Below are positions 1-8,102 of a stretch of 39,751 nt of DNA, one piece after another (within the stretch, counting starts at the first letter, position 1; each line of letters opens with the position of its first letter). Below the pieces are notes generated by a model. That model ran no database searches and was not told the DNA's origin. It saw only the letters and a list, made by a program, of their open reading frames with translations. A program made the position numbers and the translations under genes. Source of the DNA: Verrucomicrobiota bacterium (GTDB lineage: Bacteria; Verrucomicrobiota; Verrucomicrobiia; Opitutales; Opitutaceae); assembly GCA_023399155.1 (NCBI GenBank), contig JAEWQP010000023.1:1-39751 (forward strand), given 5' to 3'.

Positions 1-2
1 GC

Positions 3-317
3 GCGGTGGGCCCCGGCCTGGCCACCACCTTCCCTGAGATCATCGCCGCGGACACCGTGTTGCAGGACCCGGTGCTCACCGTCTTCCGTGGTGCCAATCC
101 GATCCTCACGGTTGACGACTGGAGCGCCGGTTCGCAGGCGACCACCACGCAGGCCGTGGCCACCCAGGTCGGCGCCTTCCCGCTGGTCCAGGGCAGCAAG
201 GATGCCGCCTTCGTCGTCACGCTCGCCCCGGGGCACTACACCATCCAGGCCACCGGCAAGAACGCCTCCACCGGCGTCGCCCTCGTCGAGGTCTACCTCG
301 TGCCCGATCGGCGGTAG
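3..317 (+). CDS. C-terminal end of a large secreted protein (5' end outside window)
   Basis: The frame is open to the left edge, so this is the last 104 codons of a longer gene. The visible part is rich in Thr, Val, Ala and Gly, with alternating hydrophobic residues typical of a beta-sandwich. It contains GSKDAAFVVTL, PGHYTIQATG and TGVALVEVYLV, a closing-module pattern that I associate with large exported or cell-surface proteins of Opitutaceae (from memory, not searched). No catalytic motif is visible. It ends 30 bases before the 3' end of the convergent pyrD. The function of the whole protein cannot be inferred from this tail. Confidence 0.7.
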   Translation, partial: AVGPGLATTFPEIIAADTVLQDPVLTVFRGANPILTVDDWSAGSQATTTQAVATQVGAFPLVQGSKDAAFVVTLAPGHYTIQATGKNASTGVALVEVYLVPDRR

Positions 318-347
318 TCCTTGCCGACTCGAATAGTCCGCCCGGCC

Positions 348-1409
348 CTACAGCATCCAGGGCGACCAGTCCCGCGCGGCGAGGGCGGTCGCGATCTCAC
401 GGCCCACGAACGGGCCCTGGAAGATCATGCCCGTGTAGACCTGCACGAGCGAAGCCCCGGCATCGATCTTCTCGCCGGCCGAGGCCGGATCGTCGATGCC
501 GCCCACGCCGATGACCGGGAGCTTCCCGCCGGTCGCGCGCACGATGTAGTTGATAACATGTGACGCATGGGCGCGCACGGGACGGCCGCTGAGGCCGCCC
601 GCCTCGTTCACGCCGGCAAAGAACCCCGGCCGCGCGAGCGTGGTGTTCGTCGCGATCATGCCGGCGAGCCCGAAGTCGAGGGCCGCCTGGATGACGGCAT
701 CGATTTGTGGATACGTAAGGTCGGGCGCGATCTTGATCAGGATCGGCCGCGCCTGCCCGCCCCGCGCGCGGTTCGCCTCCGCGAGCGCGCCGAGCAACTC
801 GCGCACGCGCGACTCCTCCTGGAGCTTGCGCAGGTCGGGAGTATTCGGGCTGCTGACGTTGATCGCGACGTAGTCCGCATGGTCGGCAAGCAGGCGGAAC
901 GACTCCAGGTAGTCCGCCACGGCATCCTCGAGCGGCGTGACCTTGCTCTTCCCGAGATTGATGCCGAGGGGCCCGCGGCGGCGAGCCGGCGGGGTTTGTG
1001 CCGCGAGCCGCCGGGCCACGGCCTCGGCACCCTCGTTGTTGAAGCCCATGCGGTTGATCACCGCATCCTCCGCCGGGTAGCGGAAAATCCGGGGCTTGGG
1101 ATTTCCCGGCTGGGCGTGACGCGTCACCGTGCCCACCTCCACGTGCCCGAAGCCGAGAGCGTGCAACGCGGGCCAGCACACGGCGTTCTTGTCAAATCCC
1201 GCCGCGAGCCCGACGCGATTGGGGAATTCCAGACCGAAAAGCTTCACCGGTCCGCCGGGCACGCCAGTGCGCCCGCGCCAGGCCAGCAGCGCCCGGACGG
1301 GCGCCAGGCGCGAGGCGAGTGCGAGCGCCCGCACGACGCGCTCGTGGGCCTCCTCGGGATCCTGGCGGAAGAATATCGGGCGGGCGATATGACGGTAGAG
1401 CAACCCCAT
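348..1409 (-). CDS. pyrD: Dihydroorotate dehydrogenase (quinone), class 2
   Basis: This enzyme oxidises dihydroorotate to orotate in pyrimidine synthesis, passing electrons through FMN to membrane quinones. The 353-residue product begins MGLLYRHIARPIFF, followed by DPEEAHE: the amphipathic N-terminal helices that tether class 2 enzymes to the membrane. The FMN-site segment LAAGFDKNA lies near residue 70 and INRMGFNNEGA near 118. NVSSPNTPDLR near 184-194 carries the catalytic Ser of class 2 (Ser187) rather than the Cys of class 1. VIGVGGI and the phosphate-binding region follow near the C-terminus. The frame extends 12 codons upstream to 1445, but that extension is very basic and unlike the family, so the internal ATG at 1409 is preferred. 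The gene stands alone, convergent with the gene to its left. Confidence 0.96.
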   Translation of the reverse strand: MGLLYRHIARPIFFRQDPEEAHERVVRALALASRLAPVRALLAWRGRTGVPGGPVKLFGLEFPNRVGLAAGFDKNAVCWPALHALGFGHVEVGTVTRHAQPGNPKPRIFRYPAEDAVINRMGFNNEGAEAVARRLAAQTPPARRRGPLGINLGKSKVTPLEDAVADYLESFRLLADHADYVAINVSSPNTPDLRKLQEESRVRELLGALAEANRARGGQARPILIKIAPDLTYPQIDAVIQAALDFGLAGMIATNTTLARPGFFAGVNEAGGLSGRPVRAHASHVINYIVRATGGKLPVIGVGGIDDPASAGEKIDAGASLVQVYTGMIFQGPFVGREIATALAARDWSPWML

Positions 1410-1613
1410 GAAGGGAAGAATGGGCCTGCGGCGTTTGGGACTCAAGAGGCATGCACCGGGAGGTCATTGCCCCACCCCGACAGAAGCCGCTTGACGCCAG
1501 CCGTTTAGCCGGATGCGTGGACGGCGACAGGCGGCTGCCAAAAAACTTTGCTCACGGATTGACTCGTCAGTTCGGAGAGCTTTTTCCTTCCGCGACTTTT
1601 TACCCAAGACAAC

Positions 1614-2426
1614 ATGGCCAAATCCACTCCCACTCTCGAATGGTGCGTCGTTCGCCTCGGCGACGACATGAACTGGTGGGTTGAGGAAGTCAGCGACACC
1701 GTGCACTGGGACACGGATGGGCTGAGCATCATTGATCCGCGCCAGGTGGATCATCTCATCGAGCTGATCGATCCGCTCCGCGATTACGGGTTCGACCCGG
1801 CCGTGATGGAGCGGGCGTTCATCCCCTTCCGCATCGACAAGGACGCCGGCAAGAACCGCGTCCGCCTGTCCCGCGTGAAGGATTCACTCCTCGAATCCGA
1901 CGAGAAGCTCTTCGCCCTTCCCGACATCCTTGACGACGAGAACAGCCCGTACGCCGATTTTCTCGACCACATCACGCGCCTGCGCGTGAAAATGCTGAAC
2001 GATCTCTTCGACTTCGAGCAGAAGCTCACCGTCGACGAAGTCGAGGACGAGATCCGCGAGGAGAACAACGCGGACTTCATGGAGGGCAAGGCCGTCCATC
2101 TCTACAACGAGGTCCTGAACGTGCTCGAATACACGCCCGCCGGCTGGGAGAGCGATGAGGACGAGGATGCGCCGCGTCGCAAGAAGGCCGTCGAGGACGA
2201 GGACGACGCCGACTTCCCTGAGGTCGAAGAGGACGACGAGGCCCTCAAGGGCGACGAGTCGCTCAAATGGGACGAGGATGAGGATGAAGCCGAGGAGGAG
2301 GACGCGGACGGCAAGCCGAAGGCCAAAGGCGACGACGACGAGGACGAGGACGAAGACGAAGACGACAAGGCTGACGACGACGAGGAGGAGGACGAGGCTC
2401 CCCGGCGCCGCAAGGGTCGCCGTTGA
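1614..2426 (+). CDS. Conserved-looking protein with a long Asp/Glu-rich tail, function unknown
   Basis: The product has 270 residues. Residues 1-185 look like a folded domain: MAKSTPTLEWCVVRLGDDMNWW, a tryptophan- and Asp-rich beta-like start, then helical segments with DPLRDYGFDPAVMERAF and many charged residues. From about residue 186 the chain becomes a low-complexity Asp/Glu stretch interrupted by RRKK and KPKAK patches, and it ends in a basic RRRKGRR. No signal peptide or membrane segment is seen, so it is probably cytoplasmic. Acidic tails with basic ends occur in nucleic-acid-mimicking or chaperone-like proteins, but nothing here identifies a role. It is a single-gene unit: an intrinsic terminator lies 42 bases after the stop. 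I do not recognise the family. Confidence 0.85.
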   Translation: MAKSTPTLEWCVVRLGDDMNWWVEEVSDTVHWDTDGLSIIDPRQVDHLIELIDPLRDYGFDPAVMERAFIPFRIDKDAGKNRVRLSRVKDSLLESDEKLFALPDILDDENSPYADFLDHITRLRVKMLNDLFDFEQKLTVDEVEDEIREENNADFMEGKAVHLYNEVLNVLEYTPAGWESDEDEDAPRRKKAVEDEDDADFPEVEEDDEALKGDESLKWDEDEDEAEEEDADGKPKAKGDDDEDEDEDEDDKADDDEEEDEAPRRRKGRR

Positions 2427-2767
2427 CGGGCCCGATCCGACGCCTCCACGAGCAGAGGACCGATTTTCGCGCCGCCGGAGTTCCGGCGGCGCTTTTCTTT
2501 TCGGCCCGGAGCCGCCGCGCGTCGCATGCGACGCCATGAGCCTGATTTCGTCACTTGCATCAGGTCACGGAGGGCACCCAGCCTTCGCCAGGAATCCCCC
2601 TAGAACGTTCGGTGCTCTCGACGCAATCCTCCGTGGTCCCTGTGTCCAACCGCCCGTTCTAGGATGATCATCGCACCTCGCTCATTGGGCCCGGCCGACC
2701 GGGCGCGCGCCGCGCCGCGACCCACGGGGAAGATCGCGCTCCAGCGGGCGCCTGCTGATGCATTCCT
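2427..2767. other. Intergenic stretch between two convergent genes
   Basis: Apart from the terminator at 2469-2501 nothing gene-like is seen. A 9-bp inverted repeat (CCTAGAACG at 2599-2607, CGTTCTAGG at 2655-2663) is present, with a 47-base spacer and no T tract. No ORF with good codon use crosses it. Confidence 0.5.
2469..2501 (+). terminator. Intrinsic terminator after the acidic-tail gene
   Basis: A perfect 10-bp stem, GCGCCGCCGG (2469-2478) with CCGGCGGCGC (2483-2492) and a 4-nt loop, is followed by TTTTCTTTT. It sits 42 bases after the stop codon at 2426, in the right orientation to end that transcript. Confidence 0.9.
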
Positions 2768-3787
2768 TCAGCGTGCGCTGCGGAGTGCGCGGGCCATGTC
2801 CTTGGCGAAGTAGGTGAGGATCATGTCGGCGCCAGCCCGCTTGATCGCCAGGAGCGACTCGGCCCGGCAGCGCTCGAGGTCGAGCCAGCCCATTCTGGCC
2901 GCGGCATGGATCTGAGCATACTCTCCAGAAACCTGATACGCTGCGACCGGAAGTTCCGTGGACTCGCGCACGTCGCGGATGATGTCAAGGTACGGCCCCG
3001 CGGGCTTGACCATCACGATGTCGGCACCCTCCGCCTCATCGAGTTCCACCTCACGAAGCGCCTCGCGGCGGTTGCCCGCGGTGAGCTGGTAGGTGTGCTT
3101 GTCCAGGAGTGTCGTGCCCGCGGCTTTGGCACTGCCCACCGCCTCGCGGAACGGGCCGTAGTAGGCCGAGGCAAACTTGGCCGAATACGCGAGAATGCCG
3201 GTGTTCGTATGACCCGCGGCATCCAACGCCGCGCGAATCGCGCCCACGCGTCCGTCCATCATGTCGGAGGGCGCCACCAGATCGACGCCGGCCTCCGCCT
3301 GGAGCACGGCCATCTTGCGCAGCACGTCGACGGTGCGATCGTTGTCCACGTCATCGCCCGCCGGCGTCAGGAGACCGTCGTGCCCGTGCGTGGTGTACGG
3401 GTCGAGTGCCACGTCGGTGATCACGATCAGCCCCGGTGCCGCTTTCTTCACGGCCCTGACCGCACGCAACACCAGCGCGTGCGAATCGAGCGCCGCGCTA
3501 CCCGACTCATCCTTGAGCGACGCCTCGAGGCAGGGAAACAGCGCCACGGCCGGCACGCCCAAGTCCTGCAGTTCGACGGCTTCACGCGCGAGATCCTCGA
3601 GGTTGTAGCGCATCACCCCGGGCATCGAGCCGACGGCTTCCGGCCCGCCCTGGCCGTCGATCACGAACAGCGGGGCGATGAAATCGCCCGCATCGAGCGC
3701 CGTCTCAGCCACAAGAGCGCGGATCGCGGGGGAACGTCGGAGGCGGCGCGGGCGGCGGGTCAGTTCAAGTTTCCAGGTGGAGGGCAT
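2768..3787 (-). CDS. hemB: Delta-aminolevulinic acid dehydratase (porphobilinogen synthase)
   Basis: This enzyme condenses two 5-aminolevulinate molecules to porphobilinogen in tetrapyrrole synthesis. The 339-residue product matches family length. The two Schiff-base lysines are K204 in YSAKFASAYYGP and K261 in DIVMVKPAGPY. The segment at 125-138 reads DVALDPYTTHGHDG: the Cys ligands of zinc-type enzymes are replaced by Ala/Asp, as in magnesium-dependent or metal-independent forms. VAPSDMMDGRVGAIR is the conserved segment near 171-185. The frame is open a further 54 codons to 3949, but that part is Pro/Arg-rich, and the ATG at 3787 (MPSTWKLELTRRPRRLR) fits the usual start. It is divergent from rpmB. 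Confidence 0.97.
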   Translation of the reverse strand: MPSTWKLELTRRPRRLRRSPAIRALVAETALDAGDFIAPLFVIDGQGGPEAVGSMPGVMRYNLEDLAREAVELQDLGVPAVALFPCLEASLKDESGSAALDSHALVLRAVRAVKKAAPGLIVITDVALDPYTTHGHDGLLTPAGDDVDNDRTVDVLRKMAVLQAEAGVDLVAPSDMMDGRVGAIRAALDAAGHTNTGILAYSAKFASAYYGPFREAVGSAKAAGTTLLDKHTYQLTAGNRREALREVELDEAEGADIVMVKPAGPYLDIIRDVRESTELPVAAYQVSGEYAQIHAAARMGWLDLERCRAESLLAIKRAGADMILTYFAKDMARALRSAR

Positions 3788-3929
3788 GACGAGGCTGAAG
3801 CAAACCCTTCCTCCGGCCCGGCCGCGAACCGATTTTTCGCCCCGCGGTACCCGCGCCCGCGTGCCGATCGTCGGAGGCCCCACGGGAACAGGGCCCGGCG
3901 CGCCCGCCGGAGTGTCGAGGAAAAACATC

Positions 3930-3957
3930 TTGCTTCGCCCCGGAGCCAACCTTTACT
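3930..3957 (+). promoter_or_regulatory. Possible sigma-70-type promoter for rpmB
   Basis: TTGCTT (3930-3935) is followed after 16 bases by TTTACT (3952-3957), about 27 bases before the rpmB ATG. Both boxes are imperfect. The position between the divergent hemB and rpmB is what makes it plausible. Confidence 0.3.
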
Positions 3958-3983
3958 CACGACCCTTTTAATCCATCGCAGCC

Positions 3984-4217
3984 ATGTCACGCATTTGTCA
4001 GATCACTGGAGTCGGCCCGACGAAGGGGAGCATCATCCATCGCAAGGGCCAGAGCAAGAAAAGCGGCGGCATCGGCACGCACGTCACGAAAGTGACGAAA
4101 CGGAAGTTCCGCCCGAACCTCCAGCGCGTGCGGGTGAAGCTTCCGAACGGCCAGACCAAGCGCATGCTGGTCTCGGTCAAGTCGATCAAGGCCGGCAAGA
4201 TTCAGAAGGCCGTCTAG
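3984..4217 (+). CDS. rpmB: 50S ribosomal protein L28
   Basis: This is a small basic protein of the large ribosomal subunit, 77 residues, full family length. It begins MSRICQITGVGPTKGS and contains the conserved KRKFRPNLQRVRVKLPNG stretch and a basic C-terminus. This organism's copy has only one Cys near the start (C5), so it lacks the zinc-binding Cys quartet of C+ L28 forms. It is a single-gene unit, flanked by the divergent hemB and followed by a strong terminator 27 bases after the stop. Confidence 0.97.
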   Translation: MSRICQITGVGPTKGSIIHRKGQSKKSGGIGTHVTKVTKRKFRPNLQRVRVKLPNGQTKRMLVSVKSIKAGKIQKAV

Positions 4218-4244
4218 CCCCTCGGCGATCGCGTTTCCTTTCTG

Positions 4245-4273
4245 CGCCGCATCCATCCGGGTGCGGCGTTTTT
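4245..4273 (+). terminator. Intrinsic terminator after rpmB
   Basis: A 10-bp stem, CGCCGCATCC (4245-4254) with GGGTGCGGCG (4259-4268) containing one T-G pair, has a 4-nt loop and is followed by TTTTT (4269-4273). Confidence 0.92.
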
Positions 4274-4423
4274 CGTCTGGTCCGCCGGCTTTCACGCTGT
4301 CGCCGTTCGAGACGTCGCAGCCCTTCGATGACCGGCCAGGGCTGATCTCCCGAACACGCTCTTCGCGAGCTTCTTTCAGATGCTCGGCACCGAGTGGGGC
4401 CGGGTTGCCAGAGAGATCCCGGT

Positions 4424-5587
4424 TCAACCGCCGGTCAGGCCGAGATCAAGCTGGTGCCCGCCTGGGCGCCGGAATGCCCCCGTCGCAAGCGGCGGGAACG
4501 CGCGCTCCAAGCCATGGCGCCGGGCGGCGGCACGGAACAGGGCGCGGATTTGTTCGGCAAAAATCCCCTCGCCCGTGAACCTCACGCCGAACCCGCTCTG
4601 GTCGAGCTGCCCGCCCCGCACGTCGCGGATCCGCGCCAGCACCCGGTTCTTCTTTCCCGGAAAGCGCCGGTCCAGCCAGTCGAGGAACACGTCCTTCACA
4701 CCGTACGGGAGCCGAAGCATGCCCCATCCGGCATGGCATGCGCCCGCCTCGGCCGCCGCGGCGAGAATGGCCGGGATCTCGTGGTCGTTGAGCCCCGGAA
4801 TCACCGGCGCGATGTTCACACCCACCGGCACGCCGGCGGCGGCCAGCGCGCGCACCGCCGCGAGCCGTTGTGCTGGAACCGACGCGCGCGGCTCCATGAC
4901 ATGCGACAACTCCGGGTCGAGCGTGGTGATGGACAGGATGACCGCCGCGGCCTGGTGGCGCGCCAAGTCGCCGAGATAATCGAGGTCGCGCACGACCAAC
5001 GCGTTTTTCGTGATCAATGAGACCGGCTGTCGGAACTCCGCCATCACCTCCAGGCAGCGACGCGTCAGCGCCAGGCGTCGCTCGACGGGCTGGTAACAGT
5101 CCGTCACGCCGCTCAGGGCGATTGGAGACGGAATCCAGCTCGGGTCAGACAAAGCCTCCCGGAGAAGTCCGGGAGCATCCTCCTTGACCATGATGCGCGT
5201 CTCGAAATCCAGCCCCGCCGAAAACCCGAGATACTCGTGGTAAGGACGCGCGTAGCAGTAGGCACACCCGTGCTCGCAACCGCGGTAGGGGTTGAGCGTA
5301 TACTCGAAGCCCAGATCGGGACTGGTATTGCGGGTAAGGATCGAACTCGCGTGATCCTTGTAGAACTGCGTGCGCAGCACGGGCTGCGCGGACGCGTCTG
5401 CGGCGTCGCCGCTCCCCGCGCCGTCAGGGTCGCCGTACTCGATGGCGATCGGCTCAAAGCGATTGGCGGGATTGAACCCCGCACCACGGCCAACCACGCG
5501 CACGGGTCCCGGGGACGGCGCCGCGTCGCCGCACGCCGCGCCCGTCGCGGAGTGCGCTCGTGCCTTTGTCGTCGCACGGGAGACCAT
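4424..5587 (-). CDS. PA0069-family radical SAM protein (SplB-related)
   Basis: The 387-residue product is a radical S-adenosylmethionine enzyme. CEHGCAYCYAR near residue 104 supplies the three cysteines (CxxxCxxC) for the 4Fe-4S cluster. Upstream lies VGRGAGFNPANRFE, a hallmark of the PA0069 family, followed by TLNPYRGCEHGC. Later segments include LSGVTDCYQPVER, SLITKNALVVRDLD and GWGMLRLPYGVKDVF. The family resembles spore photoproduct lyase in sequence, but its substrate is unknown, so no reaction is assigned. The Ala-rich first ~30 residues look disordered; the ATG at 5587 has a purine-rich TAAGGGA just upstream. It faces rpmB convergently and lies downstream of cysH on the same strand with a 121-base gap, so co-transcription with cysH is possible but unproven. 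Confidence 0.88.
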   Translation of the reverse strand: MVSRATTKARAHSATGAACGDAAPSPGPVRVVGRGAGFNPANRFEPIAIEYGDPDGAGSGDAADASAQPVLRTQFYKDHASSILTRNTSPDLGFEYTLNPYRGCEHGCAYCYARPYHEYLGFSAGLDFETRIMVKEDAPGLLREALSDPSWIPSPIALSGVTDCYQPVERRLALTRRCLEVMAEFRQPVSLITKNALVVRDLDYLGDLARHQAAAVILSITTLDPELSHVMEPRASVPAQRLAAVRALAAAGVPVGVNIAPVIPGLNDHEIPAILAAAAEAGACHAGWGMLRLPYGVKDVFLDWLDRRFPGKKNRVLARIRDVRGGQLDQSGFGVRFTGEGIFAEQIRALFRAAARRHGLERAFPPLATGAFRRPGGHQLDLGLTGG

Positions 5588-5708
5588 GGTCCCTTACCAG
5601 TGATCATCCGTTCACGTGTGTCAAGCTGACGGTGCCCGGATCTGAAAGATAGCACGCGCGGTCCCCAGGAAGCTGGCGTGAATCGATCCCCAAGCCCTGG
5701 AGAGCGGC

Positions 5709-6458
5709 TCAGATCTGAAAATCGACCCGACCCGAGCTCTCGTGCAGGCCGCACTCGCGCTTGATTCCGCCGAAGCGCGTCTGCTCCTCCGTCATGCCGG
5801 GTTCGAGCTTGGACGTGGAATGCCAGTCTCCCAGCGAGACATAACCTTCCTCCCAAAGCGGGTGGTAGGGCAGGTCGTGCTTCTTCAAATACAGATGCAC
5901 GTCGCGATTGGTCCAGTCGATGATCGGATGGATCTTCGTCGTGCGGTTCTGCACCTGCAGCACGCTGAGACTTTGGCGCGTCGAGGCCTGTTCGCGCCGC
6001 AGTCCCGCCAGCCAGGCAGTGGCGCCGAGTTCGCGCATCGCGCGCTCCATCGGCTCGACCTTGTTGAGGAAGTTGTAGCGCGAGAGGGCGTTCGGACCCT
6101 GCTCCCAGAGGCGGCCGAAAAGCGCCTCCTGCTCGGCCGCGCTCATATCGGCCCGATATTTCCTGAGGTTCAGTCCGAGGCGCTTGGTCAGTTCGTGCGC
6201 GAAACGATAGGTTTCGGGAAACAGATAACCCGTATCGATGAAGACAACCGGGATGTCGGGCACGACCCGCGTGACGAGATGCAGCATCACCGCGGACTGG
6301 ACGCCGAAACTCGTGGTGAGCACGAGGGAGCGCCCGAACCTCGCGTGGGCCCACCGGATGCGGTCCACGGCCGAAGCCTGCTCAAGGTGCTCAGCCGATA
6401 GTTCGGTTCCGTTGCCGGCAGCGTGCGGAGCAGTTGCGGGAGAAGCGTCGATGGACAT
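5709..6458 (-). CDS. cysH: Phosphoadenylyl-sulfate (PAPS) reductase
   Basis: This enzyme reduces (phospho)adenylyl sulfate to sulfite for cysteine synthesis, with thioredoxin as electron donor. The 249-residue protein has the PP-loop variant LTTSFGVQSAVML near residues 46-58, VVFIDTGYLFPETY, GLRREQASTR, and IIDWTNRDVHLYL. The C-terminal motif KRECGLHES carries the catalytic Cys236. The paired CC motifs that bind the 4Fe-4S cluster in APS reductases are absent, so this is the cluster-free, thioredoxin-dependent type by family rules. The first ~18 residues are Ala/Thr-rich and not conserved. No other cys genes are adjacent. The upstream region is a strikingly AT-rich islet with an inverted repeat, described separately. 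Confidence 0.95.
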   Translation of the reverse strand: MSIDASPATAPHAAGNGTELSAEHLEQASAVDRIRWAHARFGRSLVLTTSFGVQSAVMLHLVTRVVPDIPVVFIDTGYLFPETYRFAHELTKRLGLNLRKYRADMSAAEQEALFGRLWEQGPNALSRYNFLNKVEPMERAMRELGATAWLAGLRREQASTRQSLSVLQVQNRTTKIHPIIDWTNRDVHLYLKKHDLPYHPLWEEGYVSLGDWHSTSKLEPGMTEEQTRFGGIKRECGLHESSGRVDFQI

Positions 6459-6480
6459 GGCGCGAAGTGACTTTCCATAA

Positions 6481-6515
6481 TCAATACTAACTTAGGTAAT
6501 AAAGTAAAGTTTAAC
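6481..6515 (-). promoter_or_regulatory. AT-rich promoter/operator region of cysH
   Basis: In GC-rich surroundings this segment is almost purely AT. On the minus strand it offers TTTACT, a 17-base gap and ATTGAT as weak promoter boxes, and a short palindrome CTAA-g-TTAG (6487-6495). Its place between promoter-like boxes, 29-37 bases upstream of the cysH ATG, fits an operator for a sulfur-responsive regulator. Which regulator is not shown by the sequence. Confidence 0.35.
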
Positions 6516-6789
6516 CCACGCCAGCTGCCCGCGCCGCGCTGCTGCTTCCGCAAATGTCAGCAGCCGATAGACCTGCACCCTGAAATCACCCTCCGTAGAA
6601 ACCCTTGTCCGGTGATTTAGGTGTTGGAAAAGCAGAAGATTCGGCTATGCACGCCTGCACTCCCTCCCTGCACTCCTCGATGAAAATGGCCCACACTCCT
6701 CCCCGGGCTAACGATCCGCTGTACCCCCAGCGGTCGTGCCCGCGCCGGTCACAGACGACCTAGCGCATCCGCGAGTGCCCCTCCCCTTC

Positions 6790-8088
6790 ATGAGCGTCGT
6801 CGCCAACCCCATCATACCCCCACCTGTGGCCACACCCCGGCCCGACGTCATGCCATCCACCGCCGTAGAAAAGAAGACCCTGCTCGTCGTCGACGACGAG
6901 GAAGGTCCGCGGCAGTCGCTCCGGATGGTGTTTCGTAACGACTATCTCGTGCACGCGGTCGACAGCGGCGAAAAGGCGTTGGACTTCCTTCGCACGAATC
7001 CGGTGCACACGGTGGTGTTGGATATCCGGATGGCCGGCATCTCCGGCATCGAGGTGCTGCGCCAGATCAAGGCCCTCGCACCGCAGACCGAGGTGATCAT
7101 GCTGACGGCGTACGAGACGCTGGAGACGGCTCGCCAGGCGATCCGACATGGGGCGTGCGATTACCTGAGCAAGCCCTTCGATCTCCCGACGATCCGCGAT
7201 GCGGTGGCCCGGGCCATGCGCCTGCGCACGATCTCCGACAACGTCTCGTCCACGTTCGAGCGGTTCCGCCACCTTACCGACGAGTTGCACGACGCCAACC
7301 TGCGCGAGGAGATGGCCCGCACCGCCACCGAGATCTACGCCGGTGTGCTGCACGACATCAACAACCCGCTCACGATCATCACCGGCATCGTGGAGATGCT
7401 GGAGATGCAGTTTGCGCGCGCGGCTTCACTGACCGGTCCATCGCTCGACGATGCCCGCAACAAGATTTCACTCCTCTCCAAGCAGGTTTCCACCTGCACC
7501 GCGATCATCGCGCGCTACCTGAAGTTGGTGCGCAGCGGGCCGGTCGACAGCCAGACCGTCTCGACCAACCTGGTCCTTTCCGACCTGATCTCGCTGCTCA
7601 AGTCGCACCCCTCGGCGAAGGCCTCGAAGCTCGTGATCAAGCCGCTCGACCGCGACTTGATGGTGTGCATCAACTGCACCGAGCTGATCCAGATTCTCCT
7701 CAATCTGACCGTAAACGCCTTCCAGAGCACGAGCCAGCCGCAGACGGTCGAGGTGGCGGCGCGCCGGTTCGATGAACCGCTCGACCTCGCCTCACTCCCG
7801 CGCAACCCGCTCTCAGCCGTGGTCAATGAAGCCACCTTCGCGAACCGGGCGCCGCTCGTGGCCGTCTCCATCTCCGATCAGGGCAAGGGCATCGATGAAG
7901 CCGTGGTCGGCCGCGTGTTCGAGCCGTACTTCACCACGAAAGGCACCCAGGGCGGCACCGGCCTGGGGCTTTCGATCGTATCGCGACTGATGAAAAACTG
8001 CCACGGCTTGGTGCATCTCGAGACCCATCCGGGCACCGGCACGCGCATCACGCTCTACTTTCCCGCCGTGTCACCGACCGGCGCCTGA
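6790..8088 (+). CDS. Receiver domain-histidine kinase fusion protein
   Basis: This is a cytoplasmic signalling protein with an N-terminal receiver and a C-terminal kinase, and no sensor or membrane domain. Using the ATG at 6790 (432 aa), the receiver spans about 28-145: acidic pair in VVDDEE, phospho-acceptor D78 in VLDIRMAG, T106 in IMLTAYE, K128 in LSKPFD. After a helical linker, VLHDINNPL carries the candidate phospho-His188 of the dimerisation domain. The ATPase domain shows the N-box as LNLTVNAF, SDQGKGID (G1), FEPYFTTKGTQGGTGLGLSI (F/G2) and a final TRITLYF. The frame also offers GTG at 6736 and ATG at 6850; no clear ribosome site separates them. It may relay phosphate from a separate kinase. 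It lies 14 bases upstream of rmuC. Confidence 0.9.
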   Translation: MSVVANPIIPPPVATPRPDVMPSTAVEKKTLLVVDDEEGPRQSLRMVFRNDYLVHAVDSGEKALDFLRTNPVHTVVLDIRMAGISGIEVLRQIKALAPQTEVIMLTAYETLETARQAIRHGACDYLSKPFDLPTIRDAVARAMRLRTISDNVSSTFERFRHLTDELHDANLREEMARTATEIYAGVLHDINNPLTIITGIVEMLEMQFARAASLTGPSLDDARNKISLLSKQVSTCTAIIARYLKLVRSGPVDSQTVSTNLVLSDLISLLKSHPSAKASKLVIKPLDRDLMVCINCTELIQILLNLTVNAFQSTSQPQTVEVAARRFDEPLDLASLPRNPLSAVVNEATFANRAPLVAVSISDQGKGIDEAVVGRVFEPYFTTKGTQGGTGLGLSIVSRLMKNCHGLVHLETHPGTGTRITLYFPAVSPTGA

Positions 8089-8102
8089 GCGCCCCACGCG
8101 CC

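Noticed and set aside
2102..2560. Minus-strand Ser-rich ORF opposite the acidic-tail gene
   Set aside because: Poly-Ser is the antisense reading of GAC/GAG repeats; it is a shadow of the real gene.
2599..2663. 9-bp perfect inverted repeat CCTAGAACG/CGTTCTAGG
   Set aside because: The spacer is long, no T tract follows and no gene context suggests an operator; it could be chance.
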